Shown in pieces: positions 31,920 through 40,641 of a stretch of DNA of 49,388 bases (position 1 is the first letter of the stretch; each line of letters begins with the position of its first letter). The position numbers and the translations under genes were made by a program. The notes beneath the pieces were generated by a model. It saw only the letters and a list, made by a program, of their open reading frames with translations, ran no database searches and was not told the origin of the DNA. The DNA is from Planctomycetota bacterium (GTDB taxonomy: Bacteria; Planctomycetota; UBA1135; GCA-002748355): positions 1 to 49,388 of the forward strand of contig JALSSW010000116.1 of NCBI GenBank assembly GCA_026984035.1, given 5' to 3'.

Positions 31920-33796
31920 TCTTTCCCTCCTCCAAAGACCCTGTTCCAAGCAAGAACCTTCTTCCTTCGGAGTGCAAGGTCAAGATCCAAATAACGCCAA
32001 AACTGATAATTAACCTGGGTATATTTCATTCCTTTCAGCCAGGGTTGCCGTAGAACCCGACGGAGCCGGTGGACTCGAGGCACCCACGGAACTTCCTCGG
32101 CCACAATCTTGGCCATTTCCTGGTAGACCTTGGTCCGCTCGGGAGAATCCATCATGAGCATGGCCTTCCTATAGAGCCGGTCAAATCTAGCATTGTGGAA
32201 GTTTGCAGCCCCAGGACCCGGGGATGCATTTGGACCATAAAGAAGTTGCAAGATGTTCTGGGCATCAGGGTAGTCAAAACCCCATGCTAAACCGGCAATC
32301 TGGAATTGTTTTTTCCGCATCTTGCCGATCATCTGGGGAAAGGTATTGACGACCCTCTCGACCCGAATCCCAATCCGCCGGAGATCCTGTGCAAACCTGG
32401 AGGCAAACTGCATCTGCGTGGCACTCGCTCCAGCACTCTCATAAGTAAGAGTCAGGCGCTTCCCATCCTTTCGGAGCCCCCCAGGATAACCTGCCTTTTT
32501 CAGGTATTCCTTGGCCTTCTCAACCCATGCCGACCCATCACTTTTCATGTAGGGATGGTAATCAATGAATCCAGAAATCATCGGCGGAATCAGGCACTTG
32601 GCGAGGAGGGCCTGCCCTGCGTAAAGGTTTTTTATCATCCAACGATGATCCAAAGCCAAGGAAATCGCACGACGGAGGTTCACATTCCGAAGAATCGGAT
32701 CTTCGGTATTCAAGCAGGTATAAACCGTGCCCGTTTCAACAATCGTCTCCAGGGTAACGCCCCTCTTCACGAACTCCGGACTGAGCTTTCCCGCCGGTAT
32801 CGCCTCATCCATATTGTCTTTGGGCGGAATCAAGAAGTCGAGATAGCCTGATTTGAAATAGAGCCATCTCGGCTGATCTTCCAAGATGAAACGCATCTCC
32901 ATCCCATCAACAAGAGGAAGAGGCTTTCCTGCATTCACGAGGATCCCGGCTTTTTCGTCCGCCTCCCAATCCCAACCAGGGAGACGGTCCTCTGGGCGAT
33001 TCCGAGGGTCAGGGACATGCACCTCTCTGTAGGTAGGATTCTTTTTTAAGATCACTCGATAAACAGGATTAAAACTCTTGACCATAAAAGGCCCTGTCCC
33101 CACAGGGTGATTCCGAAATTCATCCCCGTATTTTTCTACCGCCTCATGGGGATAGACCGAGAGGTAAGGCATTGCCAAAACCCAGAAAATTTGTGGGTAG
33201 GTTTGCGTTAAACGAATTCGAAGGGTATGGGGTCCAAGGGCCTCCAAACCTTTCACATGATTCTCGATTCCCTGAAGATCCTTTGGGTTCTTTCCCTCCC
33301 TGCGCAAATCAGCGATTTCAAGACTACGTGCCTTACGCCAGTCATTGAGCCCCAGGATCTTTCCGTCCAGAACCCACCATCCCTTAGATTGCACCGAGGG
33401 GTGTGCAAAACGCTTAAAGCAGTAGACAAAGTCCTGGGCAACAACTTCTCTTCCCTTCCCACCAAGGAAACAGGGATCGTCTTGAAAGTGCACACCTTTT
33501 TTCAGTTCAAAAGTTATGGTTTTGCCGTCCTTCGAAACCTTAGGCCAGCTCTTGGCAAGAGCTGGCATCAGCTTGAAAGGCCGTGCGTAGGGATGGTATT
33601 GGAATAAACCCTCGTAAACCTGGGATGCAATAATCCCCGAATACATGTCCTCCACCCCTGGAGGATCCAGGCTTTTTGGCAGGGCCAACAAACCCATATG
33701 CAGGATCTTCCCTTTCTCCCCAGGATAAGGATTGGGGCTACAGGCCCCCAAGAAGAGAAAAAGGGAGAGAGCCGGAATCGAACAATAAAGGCGCAT
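31916..33796 (-). CDS. oppA: Peptide-type ABC transporter substrate-binding lipoprotein, OppA-like
   Basis: 626 residues from ATG 33796, chosen for the lipoprotein signal (MRLYCSIPALSLFLFLGAC); the frame continues upstream to 33889. Family 5 solute-binding pattern: LLALPKSLDPPGVEDMYSG, ITFELKKGVHFQDDP, HPVGTGPFMVKSF, NLRRAISLALDH, and GLAWGFDYPDAQNILQLLYGPNA. It is longer than E. coli OppA (543), with extra sequence at about 130-180 (DFVYCFKRFAHPSVQ...). It binds peptides or other organic ligands outside the inner membrane and delivers them to OppBC. First gene of the oppABC-tkt operon. Ligand unknown. Confidence 0.9.
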   Translation of the reverse strand: MRLYCSIPALSLFLFLGACSPNPYPGEKGKILHMGLLALPKSLDPPGVEDMYSGIIASQVYEGLFQYHPYARPFKLMPALAKSWPKVSKDGKTITFELKKGVHFQDDPCFLGGKGREVVAQDFVYCFKRFAHPSVQSKGWWVLDGKILGLNDWRKARSLEIADLRREGKNPKDLQGIENHVKGLEALGPHTLRIRLTQTYPQIFWVLAMPYLSVYPHEAVEKYGDEFRNHPVGTGPFMVKSFNPVYRVILKKNPTYREVHVPDPRNRPEDRLPGWDWEADEKAGILVNAGKPLPLVDGMEMRFILEDQPRWLYFKSGYLDFLIPPKDNMDEAIPAGKLSPEFVKRGVTLETIVETGTVYTCLNTEDPILRNVNLRRAISLALDHRWMIKNLYAGQALLAKCLIPPMISGFIDYHPYMKSDGSAWVEKAKEYLKKAGYPGGLRKDGKRLTLTYESAGASATQMQFASRFAQDLRRIGIRVERVVNTFPQMIGKMRKKQFQIAGLAWGFDYPDAQNILQLLYGPNASPGPGAANFHNARFDRLYRKAMLMMDSPERTKVYQEMAKIVAEEVPWVPRVHRLRRVLRQPWLKGMKYTQVNYQFWRYLDLDLALRRKKVLAWNRVFGGGKE

Positions 33797-34024
33797 AGAG
33801 AAGGTGATACCGGATGGGTCCTTCCTTGTCAGCAATGGCCTTTGAGAGGCTTTTTGGAAAGGGTACAGAATCGCCAACAAATCCTGCAAAAATTAGTTCT
33901 TAAGTGCTTACTAAAAAAACATTTACAATAAAAAGTCCTGCAATCTTTCCGTTGCTCGAGGAGCTTGCTTCCCCCATACTGAAGACTTTCCTTAGTCTTT
34001 GCAAAAAGGGCCCTCGAGAACTCG

Positions 34025-36505
34025 ATGAGCGAAACCCCAGACGAAAAATCTACCGGCAAGGTCCTTCCCCGAAACATCGTGGAAGAGATCAAAGAATCTT
34101 ATCTCAAATATGCCCTCAGCGTCATCCACTCCCGAGCTCTTCCTGATGCCCGGGATGGTCTCAAGCCCTCACAGAGACGCATTCTGGTGGCAATGAACGA
34201 CCTCAACCTGGGCCCGAGATCCAAGCACCGGAAATGCGCCAAGATTTGCGGAGACACTTCCGGTAACTATCACCCCCATGGGGAGGCTGTTGTTTATCCA
34301 ACCCTGGTTCGGATGGGACAGGATTTCAACTCACGCTATGTCCTCGTGGATAAGCAGGGGAACTTTGGAACGTTCCGCCCGGACAATCCGGCAGCCATGC
34401 GTTATACAGAAGCAAGGATGTCCTACGCAGCGATGTATATGCTTGAGGACCTCGACAAGGATACCGTGGACTTTGTCCCCAACTATGATGAGACCCTGAC
34501 ACAACCCGCGGTGCTCCCCGGGCGCTTTCCAAATCTTCTCTGTAATGGATCAGAAGGGATCGCCGTGGGCATGTCCACATCCATGCCTCCTCACAATTTA
34601 GGTGAGATCGCCAACGGGATCCAAGCTCTCCTTGATAACCCAGACATCTCGGTCGAAGAGCTCCACAAAATCATTCCGGGACCGGATTTTCCCACCGGAG
34701 GAATCATCCTGGGGCGCGCTGGCTCTCGCAGGGCATACAGCACGGGGAGAGGGCAAGTCATTATCCGAGCCCGCCATCACATTGAAGAAAAGAGGGGCCG
34801 CAAATACATCATCATCACTGAGGTCCCCTACCAAGTAACCCTCCATCGAATCATTCAAGGAGTCGTCGACAGCGTTAAGTCCGGGCGCATTGATACAATC
34901 TCCGATATCAATGACGAGACCAATGCACGAACCGGAACACGCCTTGTCATTGAATTGAAAAAAGCTGTTGATGATGAGACCGTCACACTCAATCAACTTT
35001 GGAAGTTCACTCCTCTCCAAATTAGTTACTCCATCATCAACCTAGCTCTTTTTGAAGGGCAACCCAAGGAGATGAACCTCAAAGAGCTTCTGGAGTGTTA
35101 CAGAGATCACCGCGTCGAGGTCATTACCCGAAGAACCAAGTTTCTCCTGCGCAAAGCAGAAGCCCGGTTGCACATTATCGAAGGCTTAAGGATCGCCCTG
35201 GCCAACATCGATGAAGTCGTCGAGATCATCAAAAAGAGCCAATCCGTCTCCGATGCACGCAATGCCTTGATTGAGAGATTCCAACTCTCAGAGATCCAAG
35301 CCAAAGCCATCCTGGATATGCGCCTTGCGCGACTCACAAGCCTGGAAATCGAGAAGCTGGAGCAGGAATATCAAGAACTCATTGAAGAGATCAAAGGGTA
35401 CAAGGCCATGCTGGCCGATGTCCGCCTCATCCACGATGTCATCCGAGAACAATTGGATGAGATGGTCACAAAGATCGGGGACAAGCGCCGAACAGAAATC
35501 AGCCAAGAAGAACTAGACCCCAATATCAACATTGAAGACCTTATCGAAGAAGAAAACATGGTGGTCACGATTAGCCATCAAGGTTACCTGAAGAGAACCA
35601 GCCTTGAGGCTTATCGAAGCCAGGGAAGGGGTGGTAAGGGGGTCAACGCAGGAGACATCAAAGAAGGCGACTTCCTTGAACAACTCTTTATCGCTTCCAC
35701 TCACGACTACCTCCTGCTCTTCACCAACAAGGGACAGGTTTACTGGCTCAAGGTCTACCAACTCCCCGAAATGAACCGGACGGCTCGAGGGCGCGCTCTC
35801 CCCAACGTCCTCGAACTTCAAGACAAGAGCGAGAGACTCACGGGGGTCCTTCGTGTGGACCGGTTCGATGATCGCTACCTCCTGGTGGCCACAGCAAAGG
35901 GCTTTGTCAAGAAGACGGTCCTGGCCGCATACTCCCGTCCTAAAAAGGGAGGCATCCGTGCCTTGGTTTTGGAGGAAGGCGATAGCCTGGTGGGAGCACG
36001 TCTCCTCCGCGACAATCAAGATGTACTCCTTGCAACGTCTGCCGGGCAGATCATCCGCTTCGACGAAGCCGACGCACGTCCCATGGGCCGTGTTGCTCGA
36101 GGGGTCCGAGGGATTAAACTCCGCGAAGGCGACAAGGTGGTCTCCCTTGTCATCGCAGATGAGGATGAAGATATCCTGACGGTCTGCCTCCATGGCTACG
36201 GCAAGAGAACCCCGATTGAAGAATATCGCAGACAAAACCGTGGCGGCCTAGGAATCATCAACATTAAAACCACCGATAGAAACGGACCTGTTGTTTCGGT
36301 CATCCCCACCAAAGATGACGATGACGTGATGCTGATCACCCAAAAGGGAATGATTGTTCGTATCCCCGCTTCAGGTATCTCAAAAATCGGCCGCAACACA
36401 CAAGGAGTCCGAATCATTCGCCTTAAAGACGGAGACCAGGTGGTCGCTTGCGCCCGCGTGGTGGACGACAGCAATGAGAACCAGGAGAAGGGAGATCAAG
36501 AATGA
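34025..36505 (+). CDS. gyrA: DNA gyrase subunit A
   Basis: 826 residues. The breakage-reunion domain has the catalytic Tyr127 in AAMRYTEARMS and DGLKPSQRRILVAM; the QRDR helix is HPHGEAVVYPTLVRM. Six-bladed C-terminal domain starts with VVTISHQGYLKRTSLEAYR and carries the GyrA box QGRGGKG, which marks gyrase and not topoisomerase IV. Compared with E. coli, D82, S83 and D87 are Glu87, Ala88 and Pro92. GyrA introduces negative supercoils with GyrB (not in this window). The 228-base upstream region is AT-rich with TACAAT at 33924-33929, but its -35 match is poor. Its last 4 bases overlap yqeY (ATGA). Confidence 0.97.
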   Translation: MSETPDEKSTGKVLPRNIVEEIKESYLKYALSVIHSRALPDARDGLKPSQRRILVAMNDLNLGPRSKHRKCAKICGDTSGNYHPHGEAVVYPTLVRMGQDFNSRYVLVDKQGNFGTFRPDNPAAMRYTEARMSYAAMYMLEDLDKDTVDFVPNYDETLTQPAVLPGRFPNLLCNGSEGIAVGMSTSMPPHNLGEIANGIQALLDNPDISVEELHKIIPGPDFPTGGIILGRAGSRRAYSTGRGQVIIRARHHIEEKRGRKYIIITEVPYQVTLHRIIQGVVDSVKSGRIDTISDINDETNARTGTRLVIELKKAVDDETVTLNQLWKFTPLQISYSIINLALFEGQPKEMNLKELLECYRDHRVEVITRRTKFLLRKAEARLHIIEGLRIALANIDEVVEIIKKSQSVSDARNALIERFQLSEIQAKAILDMRLARLTSLEIEKLEQEYQELIEEIKGYKAMLADVRLIHDVIREQLDEMVTKIGDKRRTEISQEELDPNINIEDLIEEENMVVTISHQGYLKRTSLEAYRSQGRGGKGVNAGDIKEGDFLEQLFIASTHDYLLLFTNKGQVYWLKVYQLPEMNRTARGRALPNVLELQDKSERLTGVLRVDRFDDRYLLVATAKGFVKKTVLAAYSRPKKGGIRALVLEEGDSLVGARLLRDNQDVLLATSAGQIIRFDEADARPMGRVARGVRGIKLREGDKVVSLVIADEDEDILTVCLHGYGKRTPIEEYRRQNRGGLGIINIKTTDRNGPVVSVIPTKDDDDVMLITQKGMIVRIPASGISKIGRNTQGVRIIRLKDGDQVVACARVVDDSNENQEKGDQE

Positions 36506-36957
36506 ATCAATCAATCCTACAACGACTCAAAGAGGATCAAAAAAAAGCAATGAAGGCGCATGAAAAGGAGCGCCTCATGCTGATCAGGACGCTGATTGCC
36601 GATATTCGGAACGAAGAAATCAAATGCAACAAACAAGAGCTCGATGAACCTGAGGTCCTCGCAGTCCTTCGTCGTGGGGCCAAAATGCGGGCAGATGCAA
36701 TTGTCGAGGCCAAGAAGGTGGGGCGGGAGGAAACCGCAGCCAAAGAAGCACGCGAACTCGAATGGATCGAAACCTATCTTCCCCAACAACTCACAGAAGA
36801 AGAGGTCCGGGAGAAGGCAAAGGCCCTTCTTGCTGACCTAGGGATTGAGAACAAAAAGGAGATGGGGAAGTTTATGAAGGCCTGGATGGGGAAATACCGG
36901 GACATTTCTGATGGCAAAACGGTGCAAAGAATTCTCGGCGAGTTGTTGCAAGACTAA
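36502..36957 (+). CDS. yqeY: GatB/YqeY-domain protein
   Basis: 151 residues, the normal size of stand-alone YqeY. Start LQRLKEDQKKAMKAHEKERLMLIRTL, middle RKGAKMR-like RRGAKMRADAIVEAKKVGR, and end LGIENKKEMGKFMKAWM and DGKTVQRILGELL match the family. The domain resembles the tail of GatB, which holds tRNA in the amidotransferase. The stand-alone role is not established. It is translationally coupled to gyrA by an ATGA overlap. Confidence 0.93.
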   Translation: MNQSILQRLKEDQKKAMKAHEKERLMLIRTLIADIRNEEIKCNKQELDEPEVLAVLRRGAKMRADAIVEAKKVGREETAAKEARELEWIETYLPQQLTEEEVREKAKALLADLGIENKKEMGKFMKAWMGKYRDISDGKTVQRILGELLQD

Positions 36958-37007
36958 GCCAAAGCAGGCAAACCCTTAGAAAACCAGGAGATCACATGGC
37001 CTGACTC

Positions 37008-37802
37008 TTATTCCGGAAACAAACGGAGAGCGATCCAAGCAAAAACTGCGCCTGCGATCAAATCCACGGGCCAGTGCAAACGCAGAACCAGGGTTCCCAA
37101 AACCAAAAAGAAGCTCACCGGGACAAGCCACCACAACTGTTGTCTTGCATGCTTCCCGGCAAAATGCACTGTAAGCAAGGTCATCATCGTATGCCCTGAA
37201 GGAAAGCAGTCTTGCTTGAGCCCCTCGTAATGCTTCAGCAAAGGATCCAAGGTTTGATAGAAAATCCCACCCCGCAATGCCCCCCCAAAATCCACAAACC
37301 GGTAGGGAGGCAAAGTCGGCATCATCACATAACCTAAGTAGGAGAACAAAAACCCTCCAGCCATACGCACAGCGAAACTGGGAACCAATCCAGCCTTTCC
37401 CCGCCGATAGAGCGCAACGATCAAAAAGAAAGGGAGAAAATAGAAACTCGAATAGCAAAGAGTACAAATCTCTACCAACCAGATGGGCGGTTGCCGCAAA
37501 AAACGTCGAATCCCATCCCCCCCCAAGGCCCGATCCCAACCCATCACCAAAACCTCCCCAGGGAAGGGCACCAAATCGGGAAGGATTTTCCCCAGGCTGT
37601 TAAAGGCCAAGAGAAGCATTAACAGAGCCATGACAAGCTTGAGAGGGCCAAACCGCAAACGAGCCAAACCTAGAGCTGGGAAAAAAACAAGGAAATGACC
37701 GAGGGTCCAAATCCATCGATTCTGCACGCCTTCTCCACCCAGGAAAAGCAGCAGGGCGATCGTCCAGCCATACCACACATAGAGAGATTCCAGCCGACCC
37801 AT
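37008..37802 (-). CDS. PAP2-family membrane phosphatase / inositol-phosphotransferase-like protein
   Basis: 264 residues with about six hydrophobic segments. PAP2 motifs: KQDCFPSGHTMM (motif 2, catalytic His) and VLRLHWPVDLIAG (motif 3, His-x3-Asp). The classic KxxxxxxRP motif 1 is not clear; the ICTLCYSSFYFLPF stretch and GYVMMPTLPPYRF resemble the Aur1/Ipt1-like branch of PAP2 proteins. Probable action: dephosphorylating or transferring head groups of a membrane lipid at the outer side of the inner membrane. Convergent with yqeY, 50 bases apart, and divergent from the next secreted protein gene. Confidence 0.83.
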   Translation of the reverse strand: MGRLESLYVWYGWTIALLLFLGGEGVQNRWIWTLGHFLVFFPALGLARLRFGPLKLVMALLMLLLAFNSLGKILPDLVPFPGEVLVMGWDRALGGDGIRRFLRQPPIWLVEICTLCYSSFYFLPFFLIVALYRRGKAGLVPSFAVRMAGGFLFSYLGYVMMPTLPPYRFVDFGGALRGGIFYQTLDPLLKHYEGLKQDCFPSGHTMMTLLTVHFAGKHARQQLWWLVPVSFFLVLGTLVLRLHWPVDLIAGAVFAWIALRLFPE

Positions 37803-37942
37803 GGTAAGAACAATAGCTCACTGGATTCATGAGATCGAGCTTGATGCCGACCCTCTTTACTCAGGTGCTCACTCCATCTCCATCGAGTGAAAACTCAAAA
37901 AGAGGGGTCAATGTCCAAATTCATCTTGGTTACCCTATCCCC

Positions 37943-38941
37943 ATGAACATTGCGCATCGATGGATTGTCCTGGTACCCCTTCTGTTTCCTTGGCTTGCAA
38001 TGGTTCCCGCAGCTCAACAACCCCACAGCCACCCCAAGAAAGAGAAGACTCAACCCCCCCCGCTCCGCCCATTGGGGACAGGAATGGGCTTTTTAACTCC
38101 CCATCGTCTTCTCGCCCTTCGAATGGGAGCTGGAGGCATCCCCGATAAAGGACGCTGGGATTTGAAGGCTCTCATGAAGAGCTTCGCCCTGTTCGGGGGG
38201 GACAGTCTTGTCATCGAAATCTCCGAATCCAAAACGGATTGGGAAAACCTGCCCAAGCTTTTGGACCACATGGATCGCCTGAGCAGAGTCAAAGCAAAAG
38301 TGTGGATTGCCATTCGCCCCCCAACCTTGGGAGGTAACTCTGAACCTTTTCTCGGCGCTTATGTTCGTTGGGCAAAAGAAATCAGTAAACTCGCAAAAAA
38401 ACATCCATCCTTAGTGGCCCTTTACATTCCTCAAATCTTTCGAGGGAAGAACCTCTTCATTCTTCATCCCGGCACCCTCGAACGCATGCGATCCTTCCTT
38501 CGTCCCGTTGGTGTCAATTTGATCGGCCAGTTCTTCGACCTCATCCCCGAGAACTTGGCTGACTATGGCCCTCTCCTGGACGGAATCGTGTTGCACTATA
38601 CCAACACACAATCCCCGCTGAATCTGGACAGTTTTCTCTATATGGGAAGAAAGGTGGCCCCCAGGCATTGGAAAGTTTTCGGAGGTTATTCTCTGGGTCC
38701 CAATCAATTCTGTCAAAGCACTCCCCCCTCTTGGTTGGTGACTTACTTCATCCGCCATTCCATGCTCCGATGCGATGGGTTCTTTCTCGACACAATCCAT
38801 GGTTCCCCCAATGGAGACCTCCAGGTTGGAGGGAAATCAAGCTCAAAAAAGCAGAGACAAAAGATCCTATTTGCCATGTTGCAAAGCATAAGAAAGTATT
38901 GGAAAACAAACTCTCTACCCTCAACAAAGAAATCCAAGTAA
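37943..38941 (+). CDS. Secreted protein of unknown function, possible TIM-barrel
   Basis: 332 residues from ATG 37943, which gives a signal peptide (MNIAHRWIVLVPLLFPWLAMVPAAQQ); the frame is open to 37829. A Pro/Lys-rich linker follows. The rest has an alternating beta/alpha rhythm (DSLVIEISESKTDW, AKVWIAIRPPTLGG, PSLVALYIPQIFRG, DGIVLHYTNTQSP, WKVFGGYSLGP, CDGFFLDTIHGSP). That order suggests a glycosidase-like (beta/alpha)8 barrel, with Glu in VIEISES and Asp in FFLDTI as candidates. I cannot place it in a known family. It precedes the two sugar dehydrogenases on the same strand, so a carbohydrate role is plausible. Confidence 0.72.
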   Translation: MNIAHRWIVLVPLLFPWLAMVPAAQQPHSHPKKEKTQPPPLRPLGTGMGFLTPHRLLALRMGAGGIPDKGRWDLKALMKSFALFGGDSLVIEISESKTDWENLPKLLDHMDRLSRVKAKVWIAIRPPTLGGNSEPFLGAYVRWAKEISKLAKKHPSLVALYIPQIFRGKNLFILHPGTLERMRSFLRPVGVNLIGQFFDLIPENLADYGPLLDGIVLHYTNTQSPLNLDSFLYMGRKVAPRHWKVFGGYSLGPNQFCQSTPPSWLVTYFIRHSMLRCDGFFLDTIHGSPNGDLQVGGKSSSKKQRQKILFAMLQSIRKYWKTNSLPSTKKSK

Positions 38942-39133
38942 TATGTGCGATCCTCTATCTCCATCTCTACACCAGTTTTATTCATGAGACAGTTTCAAGT
39001 GCATGCAAAGTCCTAAAGAGACTCAGCATGGACGGCCTGAAGAACGGGTTGATCTCCAAAAATGCATTCTTCAGGGGGAGCTTAGTCATGAATATTGCTA
39101 GCCAACTCTCTCACAAGGCCACAACAATCCATC

Positions 39134-40555
39134 ATGCAAATCACATCGGCTCTTTCCAGATCTCCATTTTTTGCAATGGCCTTCTCAGTAGGCCTCCTTT
39201 CCCCCTTCCTAGAAGGACAATTCCAAGCAACCCCTCTCTTTCCTCCAAAATCGGGTGTCAGCCAACCGGTTTGCATCGATATTGCTAAAGATGGAAGAAT
39301 CTTCTTTTCTGAACGCAGTTCGGGACTGATTAAAATCTTCGCTCCCCAAGGGGGCGGACTCCAAAAGCTCCCATTTGCCCAGCTCTTCAATACCGACGCA
39401 AGCGGGGAGAAAGGGCTCCTAGGACTCGCGATCGATCCCGACTTCCCAACAAAGCCCTATGTGTATTCCTTCCAACACTACAAAAAAGGAAGCCAAACTT
39501 TTGGGCGTATTACTCGATTTACAGCCCAAGGGAACAGAGCCATCGCCTCTCGGATCATCTTCGATAACATCCCGGGCACTCGTATCCACAATGGGGGGTA
39601 TCTCCGCTTCGGCCCCGACAAAATGCTTTACTTTACCGTAGGCGACAATGCCTCTCCCAGCCGGGCTCAGGATAAATCAGCGACAGTTCTGAGTGGAAAA
39701 ATGCATCGCATCCAAGCAGACGGGAGAATCCCCAAGGACAACCCGTTTGGCCCCAAGAGCACCTTCTTTGCAATGGGGATCCGGAACTCCTTTGGATTCG
39801 CCTTCCATCCGCTGACCAAACAGCTCTTCGAAGGAGAGAATGGTCCCAGCACCAATGATGAACTTCAAGTTCTCCGCCCGGGGGGAAACTATGGCTGGCC
39901 TAGGGAGCTGGGCAACCAGAACAAGCCCGGGTATGACAAGCCCATCTATACTTGGACTCCTTGCTTTGCTCCCTGCGGAATGGAATTTTACGTGGGGACT
40001 GTCTACCCCAAACGGTGGGTCCACTCGCTTTGGATCTCCGATTACAACAAGGGAGGCTTGCGCATTTTAGAGCTAGGGGGACAAGGCTTCAGAAAGGTTC
40101 TTCGAGAAACCCTGCTTCCCATCGGAGTCCATATCACAGATGTTCGCATGGGTCGCGATGGTAAAATGTACGCCGTTGATCTCTACCGAAACCAGATCTA
40201 TCGGATTGATTGGAAGGGTAGCTCTCCGAGCCTTCCCGAGCTTCAACTCATCGGTCAGCAAAGCATCCCCTCTCAAAATTGGCTGGTCCAAAGAGGACAC
40301 CCATCCTCGATGATGTTTCTTCTCTTTGGTCCTCGAATCGACCCTCCGACCCAAACCCCCTTTGGAACTGCAGAGGTTTTCCCCCTCCTCACATTTTTTG
40401 GGGCCTTGGGAAACCCTGATGGCATAGCCACTTTTGCGCTACCAATCCCATCCACACCTAAGGCACAAGGACTTCGTGCCAGCTTCCAAGCATTGGAATA
40501 TCACCCGACTCTTGGGACTCGGTTCACGAATCGAGTTGAACTATGGATCCATTGA
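39134..40555 (+). CDS. PQQ-dependent sugar dehydrogenase-like protein, paralogue 1
   Basis: 473 residues from ATG 39134 with a signal peptide (SPFFAMAFSVGLLSPFLEGQ); an upstream TTG at 39095 is less likely. Residues 30-370 form a six-bladed propeller of the soluble glucose/aldose dehydrogenase type: EKGLLGLAIDPDF, IHNGGYLRFGPDKMLYFTVGD with the catalytic His152, MGIRNSFGFAFHP, and FEGENGPSTNDELQVLRPGGNYGWP. An extra CFAPC pair is present. The last about 90 residues form the C-terminal module seen in the ELW protein. It would oxidise sugars outside the inner membrane with PQQ and Ca. Substrate unknown, and PQQ use is by family resemblance. Confidence 0.87.
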   Translation: MQITSALSRSPFFAMAFSVGLLSPFLEGQFQATPLFPPKSGVSQPVCIDIAKDGRIFFSERSSGLIKIFAPQGGGLQKLPFAQLFNTDASGEKGLLGLAIDPDFPTKPYVYSFQHYKKGSQTFGRITRFTAQGNRAIASRIIFDNIPGTRIHNGGYLRFGPDKMLYFTVGDNASPSRAQDKSATVLSGKMHRIQADGRIPKDNPFGPKSTFFAMGIRNSFGFAFHPLTKQLFEGENGPSTNDELQVLRPGGNYGWPRELGNQNKPGYDKPIYTWTPCFAPCGMEFYVGTVYPKRWVHSLWISDYNKGGLRILELGGQGFRKVLRETLLPIGVHITDVRMGRDGKMYAVDLYRNQIYRIDWKGSSPSLPELQLIGQQSIPSQNWLVQRGHPSSMMFLLFGPRIDPPTQTPFGTAEVFPLLTFFGALGNPDGIATFALPIPSTPKAQGLRASFQALEYHPTLGTRFTNRVELWIH

Positions 40556-40641
40556 CCCTTTTCCTGTGATAGGATTCTGGGGGTGCAGGTTCGCACGTTC
40601 CGTTCAACTCTTAATCCCATCAACATGAAGGTAAAACCTCA

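Noticed and set aside
40556..40641. Read-through of the TGA ending sugar dehydrogenase 1 as a second Sec site
   Set aside because: The sequence after the TGA has no family resemblance and soon meets a stop; the protein is already complete.
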